Part shown: one piece after another, positions 44,447 to 55,631 of the stretch
Numbering within the stretch: the stretch's first letter is position 1
How the letters are laid out: the number at the start of each line of letters is the position of its first letter
Assembly: GCF_021730395.1 (NCBI RefSeq)
Contig: NC_069362.1
Span: forward strand, 65,923,501 to 65,987,500
From: Mercenaria mercenaria
Taxonomy: Eukaryota; Mollusca; Bivalvia; Venerida; Veneridae
Reading direction: 5' to 3'
Length of the DNA: 64,000 nucleotides
Notes under the pieces: model-generated
Databases searched by the model: none
The model's input: the letters and a program-made list of their open reading frames with translations, nothing else
Told to the model about the DNA's origin: nothing
Translations under genes and position numbers: made by a program

Positions 44447-46990
44447 GGGAGTACTGGATGCATCAAAGTCAATAAATGAAGGCTTTCTTTACTTTGGAAC
44501 TTTTGAAAATAGCGTACTTCAATAATATCAGCTAACTCAGATGACATTAACAGCTTCAGAATAGCATAATTTAGAGTTCTTATAGTCGCAAACTGTAGAA
44601 ATATTAGACAGTGATTAATTTAACATATACAAGTCCGAAACAATTTTATTATGTGTATATATTAGTACATTACATTAGTAAATTTGAAAAATATGAAATA
44701 TTTATGAATATAATCGATAAACCATTCATAACGAAACTTTCAAGCTATATCGGTGAAATCAATGCTTTTAATTCAAGGGGGAAAGAAATCTGATTGTGAT
44801 GCTTGAAAGCGTTTAAGCCACGGTAGCCAGAACGGCATTTCACCAGTACCGGATTTTTCAGGAAGCGAGTGCAAATGAGATAAACTGTAGTATCTGTCTC
44901 TCTTGAACACCCTACTTCAAGTGATAATGCAACAAAGGCGTTATTTCTCTCTTCTTGCACAACGCTACGAGATTCGGGCAGCATTATTTCTCCAGCATTG
45001 AGTGTACGCACGTATTGCATGTACACGATTAAACTTGTGTTTAACCTAACCCTAACCTTTAGTCAGTATAGTGTACACTCAATACGTTCAAGAAATTTGT
45101 TTGATTCTTCTAATAATTCTAGGTTGCTAAAATTTCCACCCACGTGTCTGATTTTAAAGAACTTAACAGATATATTTTAGTGTGAGTCATGTTCTTCTGC
45201 AAGCTCCTCGTTGCGAACAGCCATAATAAGTACTGTGACGGTCATGATTATAGTTGTTACTAAAAAAACAAGTAGAAAGATATTATCGAAAGCCCGAACA
45301 ACATCCGGCCATGTGGCATTTATTTTACATACTACAGCATTTGGTTTTTGGTCATCTAGATTGCAAAACCGGTCTTGTGGCACGACATCGATTGTTGCAT
45401 GTTTTCGCCGTTTCTCTTTATCGTTGCCTTTCACTACATTTTTCTTACGGTCATCAGTGAGAACTTGTTTGGAAGTAAACATTACAGCTAGCTTTACCAG
45501 AAACGGTGAAATCGATCTATCTGAATCACGATGGTAGATCCTGATCTGAATTATCGTCAGTATCGCGATAATCACACTCAGAAGTGTACAAATGAAAACG
45601 TACACATTGAGAATTGAGACCTTGTCAGAGTTTTCTGGTAGATTGCTGCTTACAATTGTCAAAAAGACAGCAAGTGAAAGGAACACAGTGATCACAAAAC
45701 TGGCCTTTTCTCCGAACTGCACGGGTAGGATAAACACGCATGTGTTCATGAATGAGAGAAGGACGATAGGCAGAAAAACGTTTAGGATAAAATATGTTGG
45801 ATTCCTTTTCAAAGTAAGTGAACAAATTATGTGTATCTCAGAACCTTCTTCGCTTTTTGTTTCCATGTCGGTATCCACTACATACCAACCGGAAGTGACT
45901 CCATAACCATGAAAATCAACATGGTCTTCAACTGAATGTATCCGAATTTCTTTAGTAGTATATCCTAGAGTTTCAAACACCATTGAACATTTCTGTGTGT
46001 CAAATGGAAATTTACGGACATCTGCTGCACATGTTGAATGGAAAATTTCAACTGGATTCCATTCTACGGTACCGTCATAATTTACAATAACTTGTACGGA
46101 ATGTGTACCCATTTCATATTGTTTCGAGACGGAATTTTCCAGAAATACGTATGGTTTCCATACCTTTGACTGTGATACATGAATATGAGTAATGTTTTCA
46201 AAATTTTGCGGATCCCATACCAGATATTTATCCTTCCAAGAAAGTGTCAATTTCGTAGTTAAAATTATTGTTTGTTTTACTTCACTGAAGTCGACCATAG
46301 CTATAACAGCTGCACTTACATTTACATCTGTTGCTGTACTCCACACTTTAACTGGTCTTACCTCCTTGTTATAGGTATTGTTGAGAAACAAGTACTCCCA
46401 AACTTCATGCCCACTACTCACGGCTAGGCACTTTTGTGTACCCAATGAAATTAACATCTGTATATTTATCACTAGCAATTTACCTATAAATGCTTTGTAA
46501 TCCATTTGCGGCATTGTAAATTAACAACAGTAATAGCTGATAATCAGTGTAAACGTTCAGTTACAATTCACCTACCTAAACATATCAAGCATTAAAGTCA
46601 GAATGATTAAATATCGAATAGTACATTATAAGTCCCAATTATAATTGTCAACTTTGTAGACATTTAATTCTATTTCTCATTATTACAGGCCGATTAACTT
46701 GTGATAAACGCACTGCTTCAATTACGATAGCCTGAATTATTAATCAAACACAAAGGTCACCTGGATGCTGCGACACGTACTGGATAGCGATAGGTACTAC
46801 TGAAAGTCAAACATACTTTATCTGTTTAACGTTTTCACTAATTTAAATATACCATAGAATCTGATACAATAATTATAATGATGACAAACCTAGTTCGAGT
46901 AGATTTCACAGTTTGTATTGTTTTATTCTCTATTTTAAATCTCATTTGGTTTTTGTATAAAAAGGTTCTGTAGAGCTCAATGAAGATCGC
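44447..46990 (-). repeat. Segmental duplication copy 1 with type 2 receptor
   Basis: Matches 53258-56140 on both sides of the receptor. Left-side words: gctttctttactttggaact, agagttcttatagtcgcaaa, agacagtgattaatttaaca and gatgctt(g/c)aaagcgtttaagcc. Right-side words: taatagc(t/c)gataatc, gttcagttacaattc and ctattttaaatctcatttgg. Flank similarity is lower than in the coding region and broken by indels, so the duplication is not recent; the coding parts are better conserved. Confidence 0.85.
45177..46514 (-). CDS. Nicotinic acetylcholine receptor-like subunit, intronless (type 2, copy 1)
   Basis: A 445-residue Cys-loop channel subunit in one exon. A hydrophobic N-terminus (about 10-32) acts as signal peptide. 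The Cys-loop is C162-C176 with KFPFD inside. Loop A is WKPY rather than WKPD, and there is no vicinal Cys pair in loop C, so it is a non-alpha type. TM1 is at about 242-264; TM2 at about 268-289, preceded by FGEK as in cation channels; TM3 at about 298-323; TM4 at about 409-433, followed by an acidic tail EELAEEHDSH. N-glycosylation sites include NNT45, NVS65 and NIT107. The first Met (MPQMDYK) is not conserved in the paralogue, so Met4 (46505; context GCAAATGG) is the better start. About nine in ten residues match 54294-55631, and about one third match type 1. Confidence 0.93.
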   Translation of the reverse strand: MPQMDYKAFIGKLLVINIQMLISLGTQKCLAVSSGHEVWEYLFLNNTYNKEVRPVKVWSTATDVNVSAAVIAMVDFSEVKQTIILTTKLTLSWKDKYLVWDPQNFENITHIHVSQSKVWKPYVFLENSVSKQYEMGTHSVQVIVNYDGTVEWNPVEIFHSTCAADVRKFPFDTQKCSMVFETLGYTTKEIRIHSVEDHVDFHGYGVTSGWYVVDTDMETKSEEGSEIHIICSLTLKRNPTYFILNVFLPIVLLSFMNTCVFILPVQFGEKASFVITVFLSLAVFLTIVSSNLPENSDKVSILNVYVFICTLLSVIIAILTIIQIRIYHRDSDRSISPFLVKLAVMFTSKQVLTDDRKKNVVKGNDKEKRRKHATIDVVPQDRFCNLDDQKPNAVVCKINATWPDVVRAFDNIFLLVFLVTTIIMTVTVLIMAVRNEELAEEHDSH

Positions 46991-47329
46991 ACGTCATAAA
47001 TTTTCCATATTTTCATTATAGCCATATTGTAAAACGTACACCCATGTAGTGACTGTTTGCCTTGTTCTCAGTGCTTCCGAGGGATCTACTTTCCAGATTT
47101 TATTGAATGCAAGAAATAGTTAATTTCCTTCTACTTTTGTAGCAATAAATCTATGTACAGATGATACACATTTTTTATCAATTTAAATGATACCTTTTAT
47201 ATGTTTTTAGTTACAGCAACCTTGACCTTTACTCACCCCAAAGGAATCTCAAAAGTCATGTCGATACAAGATATTTATATTGCTGAAGCGAAACAACTGA
47301 GATATAAAAGTGAACAGTTTAAGTAAGAC

Positions 47330-48318
47330 TTGCATTTTAGATTTACATCTCTCTATTTATGACAATTTTATACATACCAAAATTTATGACAAGAGGGATG
47401 ATTTTAATTTTAGTATTGTAAATTTTCCCCATTTGGATGGGGATGTACCTCAGGCTACATCTTATGGGGTATATATTTCTCAATTAATTCGGTTTGCCAG
47501 AGCGTGTAGTCATGTCAAGCATTTCAATGAACGTAATCAATATATTACAGGTAAACTTCTTCAGCAAGGCTACCGTTATTACAAATTGCGTAAATATTTT
47601 GCTAAATTTTATTATCGTAATTCTGATTTAGTTTTAAAATTCAATAGTAATTTAAAGACACTTCTGCGAGAAGGTATTTCTAAACCCGTTTTTTATGGGG
47701 ATGTGGTTTACAAACTTCGTAAGATCTTGGGTCACGATAATTTTCCAAATGTTTTTGGAAAGATTATCAAACGTTTTATTAAAAGAGGTTACGACCCAAC
47801 TGTTTTGAGACATACCGCATGTTTAGTGTTCAACCCGTTTACAGTTGGACACTACGCTTCCCTCTTTGATTTTGTCTGACGGAAGAGGGGGAGGACTCTA
47901 TGATAAGCAGTTTTTAAATCCTACCTGGACTGAACTGTTTTGATATTTGTCTTCTGGCCTGTTTCGTCGGGTCCTTAAAGGTGTTTCTCTTGTTGCTCTG
48001 TCTTCTGAAAAGGCATTGAGTACATACTTTTTTGGTTCTTTTTTGTGTTTTACATGCCATGCCTTTTTGTTTCCATTACGTGTGTAAGAGATTCAACTGG
48101 AGGGGATTACTTTTATTTACACTGTCCCATGTCTTTGAAACATGGTGGGGGTAAGAGTGAGGTTAGGTGCACCATAAACCGGTTTAAGCTCCCCAGTGGT
48201 GTTTTTGCCACTGACCGTTCCAAGGCGGTGCCCCACCGTGTTCCTTTGTTTGTTCGCTTCGTCTTATGTGTTGGCTTTGTGTGCGTGTGTGTTGTTCGTT
48301 TTGTCCTTATGTGTTGGC

Positions 48319-48353
<35 letters not shown>

Positions 48354-48451
48354 TGCACGCGTCTGCGTGCTGGGGGTTTCGTTTTGAAGAGGCTACGTTT
48401 TTGGTGCGTGGCATTCCCTGTTTGATATTTTTCTTTGTTTTTTTTTTTTTT
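47330..48451 (+). mobile_element. 5'-truncated retroelement, precisely inserted
   Basis: The element begins within cattttagatttacatctct, carries the end of a reverse-transcriptase-type protein (to 47879), then a ~570-bp 3' region with ctggaggggattactttta, a (GT)n run at 48326-48352 and a terminal T-run (48437-48451). Its limits are set by comparison with the uninterrupted repeat at 37565-38075. A target duplication, if any, is at most about 3 bp (ttg). A second copy of its tail is at 32380-32700. No terminal repeats were seen. Class uncertain (Penelope-like, DIRS-like or another RT lineage). It is a truncated fossil. Confidence 0.8.
47332..47879 (+). pseudogene. C-terminal remnant of a retroelement reverse-transcriptase protein
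   Basis: The frame reads LDLHLSIYDNFIHTKIYDKR, then FNFSIVNFPHLDGDVP, TSYGVYISQLIRFARACSHV and QGYRYYKLRKYFAKFY, ending at 47879. I recognise this as the conserved tail that follows the reverse-transcriptase domain in a group of repeated animal proteins; the words KIYDKRDDF and SYGVYISQLIRFARAC are typical. The catalytic part is absent because the insertion is truncated. The first few codons in the open frame derive from the host repeat and are not part of it. Confidence 0.7.
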
Positions 48452-48620
48452 GCCGCCCTTACAGTAGAAATGTGACGTTTTTTCATATCTTGAATTGTAC
48501 TTTTCATTTATATCCTAGCCTGAGTATTGCTTCCCCTGCGATTTACATTTATGTTCATTTCTACAAGTTACAAACTTTTTCTGTCTTTAATTTAGATGAA
48601 GTAAACGTAAAAATTAAAAA

Positions 48621-51100
48621 GCAAAATTTTAGATTATGAAAAAAAACCCAAAAAACTAAAGAAATAATGCTGGTTGCAGATATGTAACATTAAAGACTGA
48701 ATATAATACTTAAGTCTTGATTTGATGTGAACATTTTGAAGCATATTATATAAGATTTTCTTAAATTTCTTATTTACTTTCAACGTAGCTGCTCTTGCAG
48801 ACAGCCTTATCTATCATATCATTGATAAATATTTAATCCCCAGTTATAACTGGATTTTTGCGGAAAGAACTGATCTCAATGCAAAAACAGTTGTCATATA
48901 CATGATTATTGTGTGACGTCAGAAAATGTTTTAGAATAATGTTAATAAAATAAAATCAGACTGAAATTTACATATAATATTACTTGTACCATATCACACA
49001 TTATATATCAAAACAAGAAAAAACTCTTCAGTATTTAATTACAATGAAATGACTTATCACTTAAGTTTTTAAACATACATTTAAGTCATTATTCCTATTA
49101 ACCTGTGTCATGCAGGTGTACAGATAAATGCAGGATAGGATTAATATTTGTGTCATTGATTGATCTCTAGTACTATCTCTAAAGTATATTCTGAATTTCT
49201 GAAAAAAATCAGTGTTTTATCAAATTCTAATTCGATATAAACGTGCAGAACCACCTCAAGTGTATACCTAGGGGTAAGCTATAACATGAACAATGGCATT
49301 CTTAGGTGTCAGTGGGTCCAATCAATAAATAGTTCTTCTTTGTTCTCTGAAACAAGTATTGTTGTCTTTTTTATTTTGGATATTTGCTCTCCTAACATTT
49401 CAACTGGACATTGATTCTTACAGAACAATTTGTACATACATCTATACCTGATTTAGCCTTGATACTCCAGTCAAGTTAAAATATCTTTATTTATTTATTA
49501 CAAGAAAAAATAAGGAATGTGAATAAATAAGGAAATCCATAAACTTCTTTTTAAACTGGACTTAAATGTATATATCCTAATCTAACAGGATATGTCATTT
49601 ATTGTCCAGAAGCACACAACTGTCATGAAACTCTATGTATGAACTCACTGAACCATTGTGGTGCAACAATATACCAGTATACCATTATACATGACGAAAC
49701 AGGGACATCCCGATACGTATCAGTCTCCTATTTATATACAATTTCCCATGCGTCTATTTTCGCTCTTAGTTTCTCTACAAATGGTTTTTTTGTGTCCTTT
49801 GTTTGTTTGAAGTCGGTCGACAAATCAAGCAATACATATTTTTCACCTTTCAGTTTAAAGTTTTAAATAGAGGTTTTACTTAAGAAGACTCTTTGCGCTG
49901 TAACCATTGCTTCTCAAGGTAAGCGTTTTGTAAATGCTGGTCAATGGCACATTTATTATGCTAATGTTTAGTATGAACGAGACTGGTATAACATCGACTA
50001 GTTACGCGAAAAGGAAACACATTTCATTTTAGAAGAGTCTCTATTGCTTTATATAAGAAATGTTTCTTTTCAAATATCACACAATTTTCATTTCTATTTT
50101 CAAGAAAGATGTAAAACCAAACATATTGCCAAGTTTCATTGTGAAATTTCGAGATTTTTGAGAAATATAGACATTTAATAGAAGCCACCCCCTATCAATT
50201 TACTGGGCTAAATTTTGGCCCTATGGCCCTTTTATTGTATATTTTGGTAAAACTTTCACTCGTTTGCATTATTTTTCACTTGGATTCTGAAATATCATTC
50301 ATTCCGTCATGAATAAGACCCAAAAGGATGCATTTTGTGCATTTTCTGACATTCTGGAGACAAAATATTGGCTTTTTAATCCCAGAAATCGCTGCTGAAT
50401 ACGCGCATCTACTCAAAATAAGGTCAAAATTCAAAAAGTTTCAAATTTCACTATTATTTTGCATTGAAAATATCCTTTTATATCATAAACAACCGATCTA
50501 AGACTATTAAGACTAATTGCGATGTGTTTCGAGAAAGTCTTATTTCAGCTCTTATAGGTTAAAGGTCAGTAATTCAAATCCTTCTTTGTTTCATATAAAA
50601 AACGACAACTTCAGGTCGTCTTTACGTATCTTTAGAGAACATCACTTTTTCCTACACCTATTTTTCATGAATGTTCTATCACAAATTAACGAAAAAATGA
50701 AAAGAAAATAGGGGGTTATGTAGTTCCTAGTGAAATGCCAGTCAGTTGTGGTCTGCTACCCTTAAAATGGCGCATATTTACCCTCGTCCGCGCAATAAAC
50801 ACCTACTTCCGGTTTCGATCTGCAAAACTTGCCATGTGGGGTGTATGAACATGAAAACCGTCTCATTTCATGCAGAATGTCTTCTAGTAGTGAAAAACGA
50901 TGATTAAAGCACTCGTTCTACACGAATTTGCGCAAAAAATGGGAAAATTAGGATCTATTTATTGTGGACTTCTTTCGACTACACCACGGAAGCACATTTT
51001 CGACCGAATTACTGACCTTATTCCTTTATATATTGCAACAGATGGTTCTCAGCCTGACAATTGTTTGCACATAAGTATCAAAAGTAGTCAAAACTACAAA
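48621..51100. other. Unassigned DNA
   Basis: No gene recognised in about 2.5 kb. Frames at 49639-49866 and 50517-50711 have no motif. Words aaaatggcgcatat and cctacttccggtttcg near 50770-50815 resemble YY1 and ETS sites and could be promoter fragments, but no convincing exon follows. Confidence 0.4.
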
Positions 51101-51119
51101 AACTTTTTAAAACAAGTCA

Positions 51120-51175
51120 CTTTATTTTTCACCAACGTTTCGGCTACATTAGCCTTCTTCAAGCACAGAAAGCCT
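51120..51175 (-). ncRNA. Possible degenerate hammerhead-like motif
   Basis: The minus strand reads cttgaagaaggctaatgtag followed by ccgaaacgttggtg. The arrangement TGAAGA, a four-pair stem ggct/agcc, then GAAAC resembles a hammerhead ribozyme core (CUGANGA, stem II, GAAA), with the first core C changed to U. Retroelements of the Penelope group are known to carry such motifs. Flanking stem I was not convincing, so this is only a suggestion. Confidence 0.25.
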
Positions 51176-52306
51176 CCATGGGATTGAAAGCTTTGCTTTC
51201 TTTTCAAAATCCTGTCTAAATACAGACCAGTCGATACGGGCCAAAATAGTAACTCGAATATTTTTTTCCACTTAGTACAATCCTGTAGTCAGGTAAGCTT
51301 ATCTTTAAGTAAGAAGTTTTATTAAAAACGATACACGGCCGAATTAGTGAATGCACACTTTAAGCTACGAAACGTGCATGCACACTTTTACATACGATCG
51401 GGTATTTATAAAGCAAATCATAATATAATTTTTAAAGTAAAATTTTCATGTTTTTTTATGTAGAGCATATTCTACAGAACAAATATTTTACATCATAAAT
51501 TAATCATAATCTAGGAAACTTTGATAAAAAATAAGACTAAAAGGAGGGGCCGAAAAATGTGTGTGGGTGTGGGGGAGGGGTGCGAAATGACCATTTTTGA
51601 AATCGTCAAGGGATACGAAATGACCATTTTTGAAATCGTCAAGGCATACGAAATGACCAAAATGGGGACTAGTTGGCTAGGGGACGAGTTGACTGTAAAT
51701 CGCCCCGTATCTGAGTCGCAGAGTTGAACTCACTACCGAGGGGGTTCAGGTTAATGGAATTTTACAAGCTATTTCCACAGGAGCCTTGCAACGGATTATA
51801 CTGTCTAACAATACAGCTCAGAGCACCTGCCCACCCCTTAAGAAAATTTTATCTATTCCGTTCGGAAACCTGTGGAATTTTGCATCCACCAATCAAAATG
51901 TGCAGTTTTAATCAATTGTTAAATGACCTTCACCCCTAGATATAAACAGGAAGTAAAATGAAATCAATACCGACCTGCGGCCGGAAAAAGTGAATGGTGT
52001 ACCGCAGCAAGTATCACAAAAAGAATAGTTTGTATCACAATATATAACATTACATGTTTATCATTTATCTAAAGGTCTTGTTGACTTCATGAAACAGAAT
52101 GAGGGTATGCAATGACATTGTGGGATCAGTTTGAATGCTGTTGTCAAATTATTCCACTGGTAATTTCGAAGTTGTGATGAACCAGACTCTCTGGATGACC
52201 GCAACGACCACTGCCTTGCTCCAAGAGACCTGCTTTATCAAAACATATATATGCAGAAGCTACAGTGATCTAGCTCCTTATTAACCATTAACAATGTTTC
52301 CTGCCC
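51176..52306. other. Unassigned DNA with a short tandem repeat at 51585-51665
   Basis: Two and a half copies of a 33-bp unit (gaaatgaccatttttgaaat plus cgtcaagg and gatac) lie at about 51587-51657, followed by ggggac(t/g)agttg words that repeat about every 18-20 bp. A frame at 51521-51727 simply translates this. No gene seen. Confidence 0.5.
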
Positions 52307-52545
52307 ATCCGCTTAGCTCAATAGGGAGAGCGCAGATCTACGGACCGCGTGGTTGTAAATTCGATCCCAGGGTGGGGCGTATGTTCTTTGTGTCGATTTG
52401 ATAAAAGAAATCATTCGTATCCGACCTCAAATACATGTGGGGAAGTTGGCTGTTACTTGCAGAGAACAGGTATAGAATCCAGGATTCTATACTGCCCGCC
52501 GTTACATAACTGAAATATTGTTGAAACATAAACACAAAACAAACA
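52307..52545 (+). mobile_element. tRNA-derived SINE (long type), plus strand
   Basis: Starts ccgcttagctcaatagggag (A box-like tagctcaatagg), then gcgcagatctacggaccgcg and the B box-like aaattcgatccc. The body runs atacatgtggggaagttggc to gagaacaggtatagaatcca, with the tail ccgttacat...aacacaaaacaaac. It is the same family as 26240-26535 with part of the body altered (gaatccaggattctatactg). Confidence 0.82.
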
Positions 52546-52914
52546 GTCAAAAACAATGTTTCCCGATAAAAATCTTCAAAAAGTATTTATCACTCGAAGA
52601 AGACCATTATGCGGATATTATGCCTATGCTTACGTTTTGGTTCCTAAAAGACCGCCATGCAACTATGTACATTTTTCATGACTTCTTCCTATCTGTATCA
52701 CCCAACACCCGGAAGCCATCCTTTAACATTACGCCCGAGGCGTAAATTTCAAAGTTCTCGAATTTCTTTTCTGTGTCACAGGGTGAGATTTTATACCGTG
52801 ACATCTGTAAGGAATTGCTTAACTGGCTGGGATCTTTCTATAACTAAACTGCACTGTCCGCTGTGCTGGAAGACCGAACCTCAAGGTAGAAAAACTAAAC
52901 TTCTTCAAACTAGC
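52546..52914. other. Unassigned DNA
   Basis: No gene seen; the overlapping frames at 52518-52745 and 52657-52932 have no domain motif. Confidence 0.4.
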
Positions 52915-53250
52915 GCCTTGTGTTTGGCTTAAAAGAATGACGCTGTCCATGGCGAGGCATTCCATGCTACCGCGACACTAGCGGAGTCAGAGGGGGCGAG
53001 AACCTGGCGCGTGCACCATTCTAAAATTGTTAGAGTCAGACTCAGAAAAGAATATGCACAACTTCGTTGTAAAATCATGTTGCTGTTACTTACTTTATTC
53101 CAAGAATATTCTTCTAGACGCAACATCTAACGTACAGATGTACATTTGAAATTTTGCGCCCCACGGAGCAGAAATTCTGGAACCGCCTCATTTTCGGCGT
53201 TTTTGAAACGAGTGAGTTAGACCAGCCAGTGTAACTGAAAATTACAAGCC
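52915..53250 (+). repeat. Dispersed repeat, copy 2 (partner at 38523-38830)
   Basis: Same order of words as 38523-38830 (cgcgacactagcggagtcag, gaacctggcgcgtgcaccat, tgtacatttgaaattttgcg, aattacaagcc). It ends within about 10 bp of where the type 2 receptor duplication begins. Confidence 0.75.
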
Positions 53251-53519
53251 AATCTCATTCGGCTTTCTTTACTTTGGAACTTTTGAAAAATTGTATACTT
53301 TAATAATATCAACTACCTGGGATGACATTAATGGGTACAGAATAGCATAACTCAGAGTTCTTATAGTCGCAAACTGTAGAAATACTAGACAGTGATTAAT
53401 TTAACATATACAAGTCTGAAACAAGTTTATGTGAATGTATATTACATTCGTAACTTATGAAATATTTATGAATAAAATCTACAAATGCCTTTAGGCAGAT
53501 CACTACCAAATAGAATGTC

Positions 53520-53960
53520 AAGTAGTCCAAATATAAATAGTGCCAATCTTTCTCTCTTTCCTCTTGCCCTTTCTCAATAGCATCGTGTTTTCTTTTACTC
53601 TAACGCGTTTCAGTACGTATCACTTAGCAATCTGTCGAAATCGGCATGTTCCTATCGCATGCTAGGTAAAAATTGCGGCGTAAGAACAGAGAAACTGAAA
53701 GAAGCGAAAAGGAGTAAATTAAGCAGATTGTATTTAACGAACTGTAGTTTTCTTATATAAATGTTAACACCCTCTTTTGTTCTTGTTTTTTTCCAAAGTA
53801 GTGATATAGTTCTTTATGGGAATTTTCGAATATAAGTCTCCGAAAGTCTGATATGCTAGAAAATGTCGAGAAACCATTATAAAGTAAGTGGATTTTATAT
53901 GAAGTAAAGAACAGCCGGATTAAGTGCTGTACAACCTTTATTCGAGGAGGGAGGAGATCT
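53520..53960 (+). repeat. Orphan type 1 receptor 3' flank, inside the type 2 duplication
   Basis: Words match 10785-11160 in order and on the same strand: tagtccaaat, ctttctcaatagcatcgtgt / gttctcaataacattgtatt, tttcttttactctaacgcgtt / tttcttttcatctgctgcgtt, gagaaactgaaagaagcgaa / gagatactgaaagaagcgaa, gtagtgatatagtt / gtagcggtatagtt, tatgggaatttt, ataagtctccgaaagtctga / ataagcctctgaaaatctga, and acagccggattaagtgctgt / acagccagatttagtggtgt. No type 1 coding sequence lies before it. Either a type 1 gene was lost here or this segment is itself a mobile or dispersed repeat. Confidence 0.75.
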
Positions 53961-54293
53961 ACTTGTGATGCTTCAAAGCGTTTAAGCCCCGCTGCGATTG
54001 CGGTGGCGACTAGAGAGTTAACTGCAAATGAGATAAACTGTAGTATAAAACATTTGTCCCTTGAACACAGCGCTTCAAGTGATAATGCAAATACGAGGTT
54101 ATTTCACTCTTCATGCTCAGCGCTACGAGATTGTCACTTATACATATGTACATTCGTTATTTGTAAGGAAATGTTCTCTTCATATAGGGCCGTTCCTGTG
54201 GTCCTCAGTTCAGTTGTTTCAGCAGAGACAATGCTATGCAATTACTTGGCATATACCCCTCAGTTTCAATTTTGATAATTTAACAGATATATA

Positions 54294-55631
54294 TTAGTGT
54301 GAGTCATGTTCTTCCGCAAGCTCCTCGTTGCGAACAGCCATAATAAGAACTGTGACGGTCATGATTATAGTTGTTACCAAGAACACAACTAGAAAAATAT
54401 TATCGAAAGCCCGAACAACATCCGGCCATGTGGCATTTATTTTACATATCTCATCATTTGGTTTTTGGTCATTTAGATTGCAAGAACCGTCTTGTGGCAA
54501 AACGTCGATTGTTGCATTTTTCCGCCGTTTGTCTTTATCGTTGCCTTCGACTACATTTTTCTTACGGTCGTCAGCGAGACCTTGTTTGGAAGTAAACATT
54601 GCAACTAGCTTTACCAGAAAAGGTGAAATCGATCTATCTGCATCACGGTGGTAGATCCTGATCTGAATTATCGTCAGTATCGCGATAATCACACTCAGAA
54701 GTGTACAAATAAAGACGTATACATTGAGAATTGAGACCTTGTCAGAGTTTTCTGGCAGATTGCCGCTTACAATTGTCAAAAAGACAGCAAGTGAAAGGAA
54801 CACAGTGATCACAAAACTGGCCTTTTCTCCGGACTGAACGGGTAGAATAAACACGCATATGTTCATGAATGAGAGAATGACGATAGGTAGAAAAACATTC
54901 AGGATAAAAAATGTTGGATTCCTTTTCAAAGTAAGAGAACAAAGAATGTGTATCTCAGCACCTTCTTCGCTCTTTGCTTCCATGTCGGTATCCACTACAT
55001 ACCAACCGGAAGTGGCTCCATAACCATGAAAATCAACATGGTCTTCAACTGAATGTATCCGAAGTTCTTTAGTAGTATATCCTAGACTTTCAAACACCAT
55101 TGAACATTTCTGTGTGTCAAATGGAAATTTACGGACATCTGCTGCACATGTGGAATGGAAAACTTCAACTGGATTCCATTCTACGGTACCGTCATAACTT
55201 ACAATAACTTGTACGGAATGTGTACCCATTTCATATTGTTTCGAGACGGAATTTTCCAGAAATACGTATGGTTTCCATACCTTTGACTGTGATACATGAA
55301 TATGAGTAATGTTTTCAAAATTTTGCGGATCCCATACCAGATATTCATCCTTCCAAGAAAGTGTCAATTTCGTAGTTAGAATAATTGTTTGTTTTACTTC
55401 ATTGAAATCGACCACAGCTATAACAGCAACACTTACATTTACATCTGTTGATGTACTCCACACTTTAACTGGTCTGACCTCACTGTTATAGGTATTGTTG
55501 AGAAACAAGTACTCCCAAACTCCATGACCACTACTCACGGCAAGGCACTTTTGAGTACCTAATGAAATTAACATCTGTATATCTATCAGTAGCAATTTAC
55601 TTATAATTGTTTTGTAATCCATGGCTTTCAT
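54294..55631 (-). CDS. Nicotinic acetylcholine receptor-like subunit, intronless (type 2, copy 2)
   Basis: A 445-residue paralogue of 45177-46514 with the same layout: signal peptide, WKPY in loop A, Cys-loop C162-C176, TM1-TM4, SGEKASF before TM2 and the tail EELAEEHDSH. Substitutions concentrate in the first ~75 residues and the TM3-TM4 loop; the membrane segments and binding-domain core are almost unchanged, as expected under purifying selection. The start is ambiguous between Met1 (55631, MKAMDYK) and Met4 (55622), because a 6-bp insertion relative to the paralogue adds MKA. There is no intron. It would be a plasma-membrane channel subunit; the partner subunits are unknown. The downstream neighbour is the orphan type 1 flank at 53520-53960. 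Confidence 0.93.
   Translation of the reverse strand: MKAMDYKTIISKLLLIDIQMLISLGTQKCLAVSSGHGVWEYLFLNNTYNSEVRPVKVWSTSTDVNVSVAVIAVVDFNEVKQTIILTTKLTLSWKDEYLVWDPQNFENITHIHVSQSKVWKPYVFLENSVSKQYEMGTHSVQVIVSYDGTVEWNPVEVFHSTCAADVRKFPFDTQKCSMVFESLGYTTKELRIHSVEDHVDFHGYGATSGWYVVDTDMEAKSEEGAEIHILCSLTLKRNPTFFILNVFLPIVILSFMNICVFILPVQSGEKASFVITVFLSLAVFLTIVSGNLPENSDKVSILNVYVFICTLLSVIIAILTIIQIRIYHRDADRSISPFLVKLVAMFTSKQGLADDRKKNVVEGNDKDKRRKNATIDVLPQDGSCNLNDQKPNDEICKINATWPDVVRAFDNIFLVVFLVTTIIMTVTVLIMAVRNEELAEEHDSH

Larger units (their letters stand above)
47098..48620 (+). repeat. Dispersed repeat, copy split by a retroelement (partner 37565-38075)
   Basis: The left part (47098-47329) and the right part (48452-48620) are each similar to consecutive parts of 37565-38075, and together cover the same unit. 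The break falls inside the word agacttgccgccc. Divergence between the copies is modest. Function unknown; it behaves like an ordinary dispersed repeat. Confidence 0.85.
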
